DNA of 45,345 bases, taken from an uncultured Burkholderiales bacterium. Lineage in GTDB: Bacteria > Pseudomonadota > Gammaproteobacteria > Burkholderiales > Burkholderiaceae_C. The translations under genes were made by a program, and so were the position numbers. A model generated the notes under the pieces. That model made no database searches and was not told the DNA's origin. It saw nothing but the letters and a program-made list of their open reading frames with translations. Location of the stretch: assembly GCA_903894995.1 (NCBI GenBank), contig CAITSG010000070.1, forward strand, positions 1 through 45,345, given 5' to 3'. This document shows positions 1-9,504 of the stretch, piece after piece. Numbering within the stretch: position 1 is the first letter of the stretch; every line of letters begins with the position of its first letter.

Positions 1-1125
1 CCACTCGCTGCTGACATAGTCCACCGCTTTGGCGGGGTCCGACAGCTGGGGGTTGTGAAACCGTTGGGCGTTGTCGCGCGACCGGTTGACGATGTCGGCG
101 GTGCGTTGCCAGCGCAGTTTTTCAAAGCGGGCCAAGGCGTGTTCGGTGGGTTCATCCAAGGCCAGGCAGCGCGCCATGACGGCGGCGTCCTCAATGGCCA
201 TGTTGGCTCCTTGCGCCAAAAACGGCAAGGTCGGGTGCGCGGCGTCGCCGAGCAGGCAGATGTTGCCCTGCGCCCAGCCGGTTTGCGGGGCGCGGCCGAG
301 CAAGGCCCATTTGAAAGGCTGGTCGATGGCCAACATCAACTCACACACATCGGCATGCCAGTGGCCAAAATCTTGCAACAGCTCGGCGTGGGTGCCGCGC
401 TCGGTCCAGGACTCGCTGCGCCAGCCCTCGCGCTCGATGATGCCCACCACGTTCATCAAAGCCCCACCGCGCACCGGGTAGGTGATGACGTGGGCCCCCG
501 GGCCGACCCAATTGGTGCCAACCTGCGCCCGCAGGTGTTCAGACACGCGCTCAACAGGCACCAGCCCGCGCCAGGCCAGCAAGCCGGTGAATTGCGCCTT
601 GTCTTCGCCCAGCAACTGCTCGCGCAGCACCGAGTGCACACCGTCGGCTGCCAGCAAAGCATGGGCGCTATGCTGCGAGCCGTCGTTCAATTCAAATGCC
701 ACACCCGAAGCCGTGCTTAGGGCGTTGACCACCCGCGCATTCAGGCGAACGGGACGGTCCGAGCGAGCCTCGAAGGCTTCCAGCAAGACCCGGTGCAAAT
801 CACCCCGGTGCACCATCCAATAAGGCGCACCAAAACGCGCCAGGCAATCGTCGCCCAGGTCAAACAGCTTCCAGCGCTGGCCGGTGTTCCACATGCGAAT
901 TTCTTTGCCCCGGGCTTGGCAGACACAGGCTTGCAAAGCATCGCCCAGACCCAGCGCCATCAAAACACGCGAGCCGTTGGGCGAAATCTGCAAACCTGCA
1001 CCCAACTCGCCCAGTTGCGAGGCCTGTTCGAACACATCGACCTTGAAGCCTTGCTGCAACAAGGCCAGGGCAGTGGTCAAACCGGCAATGCCCGCCCCAG
1101 CAATGGCGATGCGCTTGGCCGTCAT
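1..1125 (-). CDS. FAD-dependent monooxygenase (salicylate / 6-hydroxynicotinate hydroxylase-like), 3' end truncated by window edge
   Basis: Minus-strand frame starting at ATG 1125 reads MTAKRIAIAGAGIAGLTTALALLQQGFKVDVFEQ... with GDAAHPTLPFLAQGANMAIEDA (FAD-binding motif of class A flavoprotein hydroxylases). Open to the window edge, so missing from the ORF track. ATGA overlap with the upstream tctC stop. Confidence 0.88.
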   Translation of the reverse strand, partial: MTAKRIAIAGAGIAGLTTALALLQQGFKVDVFEQASQLGELGAGLQISPNGSRVLMALGLGDALQACVCQARGKEIRMWNTGQRWKLFDLGDDCLARFGAPYWMVHRGDLHRVLLEAFEARSDRPVRLNARVVNALSTASGVAFELNDGSQHSAHALLAADGVHSVLREQLLGEDKAQFTGLLAWRGLVPVERVSEHLRAQVGTNWVGPGAHVITYPVRGGALMNVVGIIEREGWRSESWTERGTHAELLQDFGHWHADVCELMLAIDQPFKWALLGRAPQTGWAQGNICLLGDAAHPTLPFLAQGANMAIEDAAVMARCLALDEPTEHALARFEKLRWQRTADIVNRSRDNAQRFHNPQLSDPAKAVDYVSSEW

Positions 1126-2123
1126 TGCGCCTTGATGTTGTTGTCTTTGGCGACCTGGGTCCAAAGTGGGATTTCGGTGGCAATGGTTTTGGCAAAGTCA
1201 GCGCTGCTGCTGCCCACGGGACGAATGTCCAGCTTGGCCATGCGATCGACCACGTCAGGCAAGGCCATGATGCGGGCCATCTCTTCTTGTAAGCGCTTGA
1301 CGATGGGTGCAGGCGTGCCCGCCGGGGCCAACAAACCGCTCCAGAAATTCACCGCCAAATCAATGCCCTGCTCTTTGAGCGTGGGCACTTGCGGGTAGCT
1401 GGCCAAGCGCTGCTCGGACGTGACAGCCAAAGCGCGCAACTTGCCCGACTTGACCAAGGCGGCGATGGGGCCGGAGTCGATCAGGGTCATTTGCACCTCT
1501 TGCGTGAGCACCGCGTTGATGGAGGGCGCGCTGCCCTGGTAAGGCACATTCAGGGCCTTCAGTCCCGACTTGGCCTTGACCAGCTCCATCACCAACTGAA
1601 AAGAAGCCGAGGGGTAGGAATAGTTGGTCTTGTCCGCATTGGCTTTGGACAAGGCGACCAACTCGTTGAAGGTTTTGGCAGGCGAGGCTTCGTTGACGGC
1701 CAGGATCATCGGGAACGAACCCGCCAAAGAAATAGGCACCAGGTCGGTGATGGGGTTGTAAGCCAGCTTGGCCACCAGCGCCGGGTTGAACACGATGGGG
1801 CCACTGGCGGCCATGAGCAAGGTGTAGCCATCGGGTGCGGCTTTGACCACGAATTCGGTGCCCACGGCGGCACCCGCACCGGGTTTGTTCTCAACCAACA
1901 CCGGCTGGCCCAAAACAGGGGTCAATTTTTCTGCCACCACGCGCGCCAAGATGTCGTTGGCGCCACCGGGTGCATAGGGCACCACAATGCGCACCGGCTT
2001 GTTGGGCCAAGCGGCTTGCGCCCAAGACAGGGCCGGGGCCAATGTGGCCAAAGATGCGGCCAACGACAAGGCAGCGGTGGCCACCAGCTTGCGGCGTGAG
2101 GGGGATGTGAAGCGCGTTGTCAT
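1122..2123 (-). CDS. Tripartite tricarboxylate transporter substrate-binding protein (Bug/TctC family)
   Basis: Signal peptide then WPNKPVRIVVPYAPGGANDILARVVAEKL...VENKPGAGAAVGTEFV, typical of TctC/Bug. Confidence 0.93.
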   Translation of the reverse strand: MTTRFTSPSRRKLVATAALSLAASLATLAPALSWAQAAWPNKPVRIVVPYAPGGANDILARVVAEKLTPVLGQPVLVENKPGAGAAVGTEFVVKAAPDGYTLLMAASGPIVFNPALVAKLAYNPITDLVPISLAGSFPMILAVNEASPAKTFNELVALSKANADKTNYSYPSASFQLVMELVKAKSGLKALNVPYQGSAPSINAVLTQEVQMTLIDSGPIAALVKSGKLRALAVTSEQRLASYPQVPTLKEQGIDLAVNFWSGLLAPAGTPAPIVKRLQEEMARIMALPDVVDRMAKLDIRPVGSSSADFAKTIATEIPLWTQVAKDNNIKAQ

Positions 2124-2154
2124 GGTTTGTCTCCTGATTTATGGGGGATGAAAA

Positions 2155-3903
2155 TCAAATCTTGGCGACCGAAGCCACAAGCAAAGCGGCACGGCCTTCA
2201 TCCAGCGCCTGCAGACAGCGGGTGATGGCCGCAGGCAAATCTTCGGCGCGGGTCACGCGTTCGCCGTGCGCACCAAAGGCCTGGGCCACTTGTTCAAACT
2301 GGCGCTTGTCGCCCTTCAGACGGGCCTGAAATTCGCCCGCCTTGGCCGCAGGCCCATCGGGGTGCACACGCAGCACGGCTTCTTTGACGGCTTGCCAGCC
2401 GCCGTTGTCCAGGACCACCGTGAAGATGGGCAGGCCTTGTGCTTGCGCCACGGCATAAACGGAAGTGGGGGTCGAAAAATGGAAACCGCCATCGCCTTCG
2501 ATGTGCACCACCCGGTCATTGGGCCGAGCCAGCTTAACGCCCAGCGCCATGCCGCCGCTGTAGCCCAGGCCACCACCAGCGCCCCCGAGAAAACTCATGG
2601 GGCGGGTGCGCGGTATTTGCTGCAAGACGGCAGGCGAATTGCGAATGGCTTCGTTGATGACCACGTCATCGGGGCGCAGCTGCAGGCCAATCTGGGCGCA
2701 CACCCAAGCTGGGTTGAGGGCGTCTTCTGTGCCCGGGTTTTGTGCGGCAGCGGCCACACGCGCCAGCCGCTGCTGGTGTTGCGCTGGCCAGCGGGCCATG
2801 CGCTCAGCCACGCGTTGGTGAAAGGCCTCGTCGGCCAGCGACAGCACAGCCTGGTGCAGGTCACGCAGCGCCAGCGCGCAGTCAGCAGGCCAACGCACAT
2901 CGCTGGCAAAACCCCAGGCCGGAAAATCTTTCTTGATCGGGTCCACGTCGATGTGCACCCAGCGGGTGTCTTCGCGGGGGCGGGTTTGGTGGGGCAACCA
3001 AGGCACGTCGATGTCGAGTAACAAACCCCAATCGGTCTCGGGCAAAAGCGGCGTCGCATCAAAACCAAAAAAACAGGGCGATTCGCGAGAAATGCACAAC
3101 CAAGTGGGGCTGAACTCCACCACCCGAATGCCGCACAACTCGGCCAAAGCCTCCAGCGCCTGCACCGCCTCAGGCTTGCGACCCAAATAGGAGGTGATGA
3201 CCAGCGGGTTGTCAGCTGCCATCAACTCGCGGGCGATCTGCAAAGTGGCTTCGGCAGGCAAGGCGCCCATGTGCACCGCGCCATAGCGGGCGGCGGGATA
3301 AGACTTGACCTGCTCGGGCGCCCAAGTTTCAGCCAGGGTCTCGCGCGGCAGTGTCATGTACACCGGACCTGCAGGCTCGGTGTGCATGACGCTGTGGGCA
3401 CGGCGCACCACCTCTTTGGCCACCACGCCCGAGGGCAGGTTGTATTCCCACTTGACGTACGGGCGCACCAGCGAAGCGATGTCAAACGGGTCTTGCACAT
3501 AGTGCACATAGTTGTCACGGGCACCGGGCACTTCGCCATGCAAGGCATAAGGGGCTTTGCCCGCCATGAGCAAGACCGGTAAACGGGCGCGCATCAGGTT
3601 GTGCATGCCCATGGCCGCGTTGGCGGTGCCCGCATCCACATGCACCATGACGCCCTGCCCTTGCCCCGTGACCGCCGCATAACCACCCGCCATGTGAATG
3701 GCCACATTTTCATGCGGGCAAATCACCACCTCGGGCATGGCCTGGCCCTCGGCTTGCAGGCGCGCCATCTCGTCGATCAGGGTCACATGGTCGGTGCCCA
3801 GATTGGAAAACAGGTAGCGGATGCCAGTGTCTTGTAGACCTTCCAAGAAGTAACGGGCAGTGGTGTGTGGCGTTTTGGGCTGGGTCGAATCGGTCATCGG
3901 CAA
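2155..3903 (-). CDS. Thiamine pyrophosphate-dependent enzyme (acetolactate synthase / benzoylformate decarboxylase-like)
   Basis: Catalytic-Glu region CPHENVAIHMAGGYA and TPP motif EGDGGFHFS...VVLDNGGW; 582 aa. Confidence 0.9.
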   Translation of the reverse strand: MPMTDSTQPKTPHTTARYFLEGLQDTGIRYLFSNLGTDHVTLIDEMARLQAEGQAMPEVVICPHENVAIHMAGGYAAVTGQGQGVMVHVDAGTANAAMGMHNLMRARLPVLLMAGKAPYALHGEVPGARDNYVHYVQDPFDIASLVRPYVKWEYNLPSGVVAKEVVRRAHSVMHTEPAGPVYMTLPRETLAETWAPEQVKSYPAARYGAVHMGALPAEATLQIARELMAADNPLVITSYLGRKPEAVQALEALAELCGIRVVEFSPTWLCISRESPCFFGFDATPLLPETDWGLLLDIDVPWLPHQTRPREDTRWVHIDVDPIKKDFPAWGFASDVRWPADCALALRDLHQAVLSLADEAFHQRVAERMARWPAQHQQRLARVAAAAQNPGTEDALNPAWVCAQIGLQLRPDDVVINEAIRNSPAVLQQIPRTRPMSFLGGAGGGLGYSGGMALGVKLARPNDRVVHIEGDGGFHFSTPTSVYAVAQAQGLPIFTVVLDNGGWQAVKEAVLRVHPDGPAAKAGEFQARLKGDKRQFEQVAQAFGAHGERVTRAEDLPAAITRCLQALDEGRAALLVASVAKI

Positions 3904-3906
3904 GGG

Positions 3907-5352
3907 TCAATCGTTGCAGGGCATGAACACATGCTTGGTTTCCATGAAGTCGTTCAGGCCTTCCACGCCATGCAAACGGCCAAAACCGCTTTGCCGGTAA
4001 CCACCGGTCTCGATTTCGGCAAACAAGCGGTTGTGCGCATTCACCCACACATTGCCAAACTTGACGCGCCGGGTGATTTGGCGGGCTGCCCGGTGGTCGG
4101 TGGTCCACACCGAAGCGGCCAGACCGTAACGCGTCGCGTTGGCACGCTGCACCGCGTCGTCGTCTGAAGAGAAAGTCTCGAGTGTGATCATCGGACCAAA
4201 AATTTCGTCCTGCACAAAATGGCTGCTCAGGTCTTGCGTGGCCACGAGCGATGGCGTGATGAACGCACCGCCGCGAGGCGTGTCAGCAGGAACATGCCCT
4301 GCCAACAGCACGCGGCAGTCCGACGCGGCCGCACGCACTTCTTCCAGCAAGCGGGCCTGGTTGCGCTGGTCGATCAAGGGGCCCATGCCCGAGCTCGGCT
4401 GGTCACCCGGTCCCACTTTGACTTGGGCCAAAGCCTGAGCCAGTTGCGATGAAAAGTCAGCGGCCACCGATTCGTGCACCAGCACCCGGCTGATGGCGGT
4501 GCACATCTGCCCCGCCATGACACAAGCGCCGCCCACAATCCCGCGCACAGCAGCGCTCATGTTGGCATCGGCACGCACGATGGCGGGCGCCTTGCCACCC
4601 AGCTCCAGCGACAAGCGGGTCAGGTTTTTGGCTGTCGACAGCGCAATTTGCTTGCCCACATGGGTCGATCCGGTGAAGCTGATGACATCGACTTCGAGGT
4701 GCGCGCACAGGTGCTGCGTGGCCACGATGTCTTGCTCAATGAAGGAGTTGATGACGCCCGCCGGAATGCGCTCATCGGCGACCAAACAGGCCATGACCTG
4801 GGTGTGCACCAGTGCGGTCTGGTGCGCTGCCTTGATGACCACAGTGCAGCCCGCAGCCAGCGCCGGGGCCAAAGAGCGCACCAACAAAGTCACGGGGGCG
4901 TTCCAGGGCACGATGATGGCGGCCACACCAATGGCTTCGCGCTCGATGTGCGAGTAAACATCGGGCTCCATTTCGATGACGCGGCCAAACAGGTTGCGGG
5001 CCAGCCCGGCGTAATAACGCAGCTCTGAAATGCCAGCCATGACCTCGCCTTCGGCCTCGCGCTGCAATTTGCCATTGAGCTGCACCAACGTTTGCACCAC
5101 TTGGGCCTTGTTGTGCTCCAGGCGATCGGCAAACAGGCGCAACACGTCGGCGCGCAACTTGGGCTGTTGCGCCCAGGTGGTGGTCTCAAAAGCGGTGCGG
5201 GCGCAAGCGATGGCATGGTCCACCTCTTGCACGCTGGCGGCTACAAATTGGGCGGCTTTTTCGCCCGTGGCGGGGTTGATCGAGTCACCGCGCTGGGCGG
5301 GGGCATGGTCTTTGACCCATTGGCCAAAGATGTAGTTTTCTGCGATGGACAT
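3907..5352 (-). CDS. Aldehyde dehydrogenase family protein
   Basis: FTGSTHVGKQI, LELGGKAPAIV, GQMCTA (catalytic Cys), EIFGPMITL. Start chosen at MSIAENYIFGQW within ORF 3907..5388. Confidence 0.93.
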   Translation of the reverse strand: MSIAENYIFGQWVKDHAPAQRGDSINPATGEKAAQFVAASVQEVDHAIACARTAFETTTWAQQPKLRADVLRLFADRLEHNKAQVVQTLVQLNGKLQREAEGEVMAGISELRYYAGLARNLFGRVIEMEPDVYSHIEREAIGVAAIIVPWNAPVTLLVRSLAPALAAGCTVVIKAAHQTALVHTQVMACLVADERIPAGVINSFIEQDIVATQHLCAHLEVDVISFTGSTHVGKQIALSTAKNLTRLSLELGGKAPAIVRADANMSAAVRGIVGGACVMAGQMCTAISRVLVHESVAADFSSQLAQALAQVKVGPGDQPSSGMGPLIDQRNQARLLEEVRAAASDCRVLLAGHVPADTPRGGAFITPSLVATQDLSSHFVQDEIFGPMITLETFSSDDDAVQRANATRYGLAASVWTTDHRAARQITRRVKFGNVWVNAHNRLFAEIETGGYRQSGFGRLHGVEGLNDFMETKHVFMPCND

Positions 5353-5458
5353 GGTGCAAGGCATTTCGATGAACAAGGGGTTCAACAAGCGCCCTGTGAC
5401 AGGACAGCTTCAGACACCCTGGCAAGGGTTTTCGGGGAGGCCAATCGTGCTGTTATTG

Positions 5459-5472
5459 GTTAGCATGCTAAC
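5459..5472. promoter_or_regulatory. Perfect 14-bp palindrome GTTAGCATGCTAAC, candidate MarR operator
   Basis: Exactly self-complementary; lies between divergent aldehyde dehydrogenase (-) and MarR (+) genes. Confidence 0.6.
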
Positions 5473-5552
5473 GACATCAGCAGCCTTGATGCTACCCCCC
5501 GATCCGATGCCGCCTATTGGGTCAAACCCTGAAAGCTTGAAGAGCCCCTGCC

Positions 5553-6011
5553 GTGACCCCCTTGTACCGTCGACCCGGCTTTTTGCTCAGACGAGCCCAC
5601 CAACTGTCGGTGGGCTTGTTTGAAAATGAATGCCAAAGCCTGAAACTGACCCCGCCGCAGTTCGGCGTCTTGCACATGCTCATGCACAGCCAAGCCATGG
5701 ACCAAGCCCGCTTGGCGCGGGCCTTGGGTCTGGACAAAGTGACGGTCTTGCATGTGGTGCGCGGGCTGGAAACACGCGGCTGGTTGACCCGTCAGGCCAG
5801 CACCACCGACCGGCGCAAATGGACAATCGAGGTCTCGGCCTCAGGACAAGAGGCGTTTGCCCAAGCGCAACATTTGGCGCAGCAAGCTTCAGATCGGCTC
5901 TTGTCGCCGCTGACCGCAGACGAGCAACAAGCGCTGACCCAATTGCTGGAAAAACTTTGCCAGGGACTGGAGTCCAAGGCCCGCACCCCGTTTGAGCCGG
6001 GACAGGCCTGA
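5553..6011 (+). CDS. MarR family transcriptional regulator
   Basis: LTPPQFGVLHMLMHSQAMDQARLARALGLDKVTVLHVVRGLETRGWLTRQASTTDRRKWTIEVSASG; MarR wHTH with DRR wing. GTG start. Confidence 0.92.
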   Translation: MTPLYRRPGFLLRRAHQLSVGLFENECQSLKLTPPQFGVLHMLMHSQAMDQARLARALGLDKVTVLHVVRGLETRGWLTRQASTTDRRKWTIEVSASGQEAFAQAQHLAQQASDRLLSPLTADEQQALTQLLEKLCQGLESKARTPFEPGQA

Positions 6012-6039
6012 ACGCAGGCATATCGGCTTCATGCAGCCA

Positions 6040-6675
6040 TCAAGCCGCCATCAGGTAACCACCATCGGCATGGCCCAGGGATGCATCGGCCTGCATCAGG
6101 GGGTACATGGCCTGTTTGAAGACGGGCACCAGCATGCCCTCGTTGAGCTCAAAAACGGCGTCTCGGCACAACTTGCCAAAAAAGTGCTCGGCTGTCAGTT
6201 CAGGGCAATGCAGCCGGACGTAATCCTCAATTTGCTGCCGATAAAACGCCACGAACTCCGGCAGCAAGGCACTGAACAGCTCGGCATCGACCAGCCCTGC
6301 CACATCGGGCACCGAGAGAAGCTTTAAAGGGTTTTCGTTGTAAAGGCCAAAACGGGTCCAGCCAAATTTGGGATACCCGGTCTGGCTCCGCCAGTGTGCG
6401 TAGTGGGCTTTGAAATAAGACTGCATGCACTGGTCTGTGGCCACCAGCACAAAAAGGCAAAGTAAGAACTGCGGCCGATTCCCGGGATCAATGAGGGCCA
6501 AGTCTTCGTCAACCGTGGACCAATTTTTGCCCCCAAACAGAACCAGCTCCGGGTCTTGAAGAATGTCCTTCAGAACTTGAGGGACGGCCCGGAATTGCAA
6601 CTTGGCAACGTCGGATTGAAAACTGCTGTTGAAGTAATTTTCGAGCGTCATGGCTGGGACCTTTTTGGGGTTCAA
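6040..6675 (-). CDS. Hypothetical protein, no family recognised
   Basis: 211-aa ORF with plausible composition, AT-rich upstream region; no motif I recognise. Start may be internal (MTLENYF). Confidence 0.6.
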   Translation of the reverse strand: MNPKKVPAMTLENYFNSSFQSDVAKLQFRAVPQVLKDILQDPELVLFGGKNWSTVDEDLALIDPGNRPQFLLCLFVLVATDQCMQSYFKAHYAHWRSQTGYPKFGWTRFGLYNENPLKLLSVPDVAGLVDAELFSALLPEFVAFYRQQIEDYVRLHCPELTAEHFFGKLCRDAVFELNEGMLVPVFKQAMYPLMQADASLGHADGGYLMAA

Positions 6676-6882
6676 ACAAATTTAAAAAAGATGTGCCCGG
6701 GGCATGGGGGCCGATGAAATCAGTTGTCACGACTTTTTAAAAAAGTCACTACATCACCTATTTCAAAGTTTTTTACATCTTAATAATCAATTTTGAATTC
6801 AAAAAGACTGTTGAATAACTTATTACATCCTGTTTCAATTGGTCAAAAGGTCGTTCAAGTGGGTCTGAAGGTGCTCCACACC

Positions 6883-8163
6883 TCAAGCACCGGCCGGGCG
6901 CTGCATCTTGCATGTGGTGGGTAAACGGGCCTGCTCGGCTGAAATTTGGCGCACCACTTTAAAGCCGTAACCCGAGCCCTCGACGTCAAAAGGCACCCCG
7001 GGCGTGCCTTGGCGTTCCATGAGGCCCACCACCAGGGCTTGCTGAAACTGGTGGTCTTCGGCGCGCATCTGGCCACTTTGCCCGGCGATGCTGACACGGG
7101 ATTTTTCGAGCTGCAAGGCCACCGCCAAAGGATCGGTGTGGCCTGCCTTTTCAATGGATTGGGCCAAGGCCTCCACCATCAATTGCATGCGCACATGGAC
7201 ATAGTCTTCGGCCGGTTTGGGAAAGCGCTGGCGAAAAGCTTGGTAAAACGCCTCACTGGCCTTGCCCGGCACATTGGGCAGCCAATCGGCCACCGCAATC
7301 ACCCGGCCCACACCGGCCTCGCCAATGGCCGCAGGCGCGCCCAAGGCGTTGCCATAAAAGGTGTAGAACTTGCCTTCGTAGCCCGCTTCTCGCGCCGACT
7401 TGACCAAGAGCGTCAGGTCATTGCCCCAGTTGCCGGTGATGACCGCTTGTGCCCCGCTGGCCTTGATTTTGGCGGCATAGGGCAAAAAGTCTTTGACCCG
7501 GCCCATGGGGTGCAGCTCATCGCCCACCACTTTCACATCGGGGCGTTGTTCGGACAACTGACGTTTGGCCTCGCGCAACACGGCCTGGCCAAAGCTGTAA
7601 TCCTGGCCAATCAGGTAAACCGATTTGACGGGTTTGTCCTCTCGCAGCACTTGCATCAAAGCGGTCATGCGCATGTCGGCATGGGCGTCAAAACGGAAGT
7701 GCCAAAAGCTGCACTTTTCGTTGGTCAGCGCCGGGTCCACCGCCGAATAGTTCAAAAACAGCACGCGCTTGCCCGGCTCGCGTTCGTTGTGTTTGTTGAT
7801 GGCGTCGATCAGGGCCGCTGCGTTGGCCGACGAGTTGCCCTGCAACACCACTTGTGCGCCATCGTCGATGGCCGATTTGAGCGCCGACAAAGCCTCTTCG
7901 CTTTGGCCCTTGCTGTCGTAGCGCTCCAGCACCATTGGGCGCAGGCCCTGTGCGGTCTTCACACCACCGCGCGCGTTGACACGCTCCACCGCCCAAGCGA
8001 TGTTGCGCACCACGGCCTCGCCCGTGTTGGCAAAGGGGCCGCTCAGGCCTTCGATCAAAGCCAAGCGGATGGGTGTGGGCGACTGGGCATGGGCACCGAC
8101 CCCACACAGCGAGACCACACAGGCCAGCAATGCGCGGCGCGAGAAAAAAGGCAATGAATACAT
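6883..8163 (-). CDS. ABC transporter substrate-binding protein, branched-chain amino-acid (LivK) type
   Basis: MYSLPFFSRRALLACVVSLCGVGAHAQ signal peptide; PIRLALIEGLSGPFANTGEAVVRNIAWAVERVNARGGV (Peripla_BP_6 type). ORF extends to 8205. Confidence 0.88.
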   Translation of the reverse strand: MYSLPFFSRRALLACVVSLCGVGAHAQSPTPIRLALIEGLSGPFANTGEAVVRNIAWAVERVNARGGVKTAQGLRPMVLERYDSKGQSEEALSALKSAIDDGAQVVLQGNSSANAAALIDAINKHNEREPGKRVLFLNYSAVDPALTNEKCSFWHFRFDAHADMRMTALMQVLREDKPVKSVYLIGQDYSFGQAVLREAKRQLSEQRPDVKVVGDELHPMGRVKDFLPYAAKIKASGAQAVITGNWGNDLTLLVKSAREAGYEGKFYTFYGNALGAPAAIGEAGVGRVIAVADWLPNVPGKASEAFYQAFRQRFPKPAEDYVHVRMQLMVEALAQSIEKAGHTDPLAVALQLEKSRVSIAGQSGQMRAEDHQFQQALVVGLMERQGTPGVPFDVEGSGYGFKVVRQISAEQARLPTTCKMQRPAGA

Positions 8164-8291
8164 GGCAACAGGGGCGCAGGACCGTGACCCGGCCCTGGCA
8201 AGCAAAGGGCGGGAGTTTAACCAGTCAGCGCACAGGCCCTGGGGTTAACCCGCATTTCTTCAGGGCTTGTTTCGGCAGGTTTTGGGGCGAT

Positions 8292-9341
8292 TCAAGAACC
8301 GGCCAGCTCATGCAAAGGCCAACGCGGTTTCACGTCGAAGCTGTAACGCGCCTCGGCCGTTTGCGCCCCGGCTTGCAAGCGCATGGCGGCGGCCATGGCG
8401 ATCATGGCCCCGTTGTCGGTGCACAGGTGCAACTCGGGGTAATGCACGCGCACCTTGGCCTTGGCGCACGCGGCATTGAGTTGCGCCCGCAGCTCGCGGT
8501 TGGCCCCCACGCCACCGGCCACGACCAGGCGCTTCATGCCCGATGCCTTGAGCGCGTTCATGGATTTCTTGACCAGCACCTCCACAATCGCCGCCTGGGT
8601 CGATGCGGCCAGGTTGGCCCGCTCGGGCGCGCCTTCGGTGTGAGCGGCAGGGCCGATTTTTTGGCTCTGCGTGAGCACCGCTGTTTTGAGTCCGGCAAAG
8701 GAAAAGTCCAAATCGCCGCTGTGCAGCAACGGGCGCGGTAACTTGTAGGCTGCCGGGTTGCCCTGCTCGGCCAGGCGCGACAGGCCCGGGCCACCCGGGT
8801 AAGGCAGGCCCATGAGCTTGGCCGACTTGTCAAAGGCTTCGCCTGCGGCGTCGTCAATCGTCTCGCCCAGCAGCTCGTAACGGCCCACCGCGTCCACCCG
8901 CATCAGCTGCGTGTGGCCGCCCGACACCAGCAAAGCGATGAAAGGAAACTCGGGCGGGTCGGCACTCAAAAAAGGCGAGAGCAAATGCCCCTCTAAATGG
9001 TGCACGCCCAGCACCGGCTTGCCCAAAGACGCCGCCAGTGCACAGGCCACGCCCGAGCCCACCAAGAGCGCACCGGCCAAGCCCGGCCCCCGGGTGTAGG
9101 CCACCACGTCGATGTTGGCCAAAGTGGCCCCCGCCTCGGCCAGCACCTGGCGCGTGAGCGGCAAGACCCGCCGAATGTGGTCACGGCTGGCCAGTTCGGG
9201 CACCACGCCGCCATAGGCCTGGTGCATCTCGATTTGGCTGTAAAGCGCGTGGGACAACAACCGCGGCATGGCGCTGCCCGTGGTTTCCACCAAGGCCACA
9301 CCGGTTTCGTCGCAAGAAGATTCGATACCCAAAATTTGCAT
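8292..9341 (-). CDS. tsaD: tRNA N6-adenosine threonylcarbamoyltransferase
   Basis: [53 protein letters not shown]. Confidence 0.97.
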   Translation of the reverse strand: MQILGIESSCDETGVALVETTGSAMPRLLSHALYSQIEMHQAYGGVVPELASRDHIRRVLPLTRQVLAEAGATLANIDVVAYTRGPGLAGALLVGSGVACALAASLGKPVLGVHHLEGHLLSPFLSADPPEFPFIALLVSGGHTQLMRVDAVGRYELLGETIDDAAGEAFDKSAKLMGLPYPGGPGLSRLAEQGNPAAYKLPRPLLHSGDLDFSFAGLKTAVLTQSQKIGPAAHTEGAPERANLAASTQAAIVEVLVKKSMNALKASGMKRLVVAGGVGANRELRAQLNAACAKAKVRVHYPELHLCTDNGAMIAMAAAMRLQAGAQTAEARYSFDVKPRWPLHELAGS

Positions 9342-9392
9342 AGCAGCGAGTTTAAGCGGGGCATGGTCCGCCGAAGGGCCTTGCCATAATCC

Positions 9393-9480
9393 TTGTGGGA
9401 GCGACGTCCTCGTCGCGAGGGTGCCTTGGCATGCGCTATTCGAAGCGAATCCATCGCGACGGGGGCGTCACTTCCACAAA
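9393..9480. repeat. REP/BIME-like inverted repeat, cluster A
   Basis: TGTGGGAGCGACGTCCTCGTCGCGA ... TCGCGACGGGGGCGTCACTTCCACAAA; diverged copy of the family in clusters B-D. Confidence 0.7.
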
Positions 9481-9504
9481 TTCACCCCATTCCAAGACCT
9501 CACC

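Noticed and set aside
6946-8157. 403-aa plus-strand ORF
   Set aside because: Antisense to the LivK-type gene; His/Gln-rich shadow translation of a GC-rich gene.
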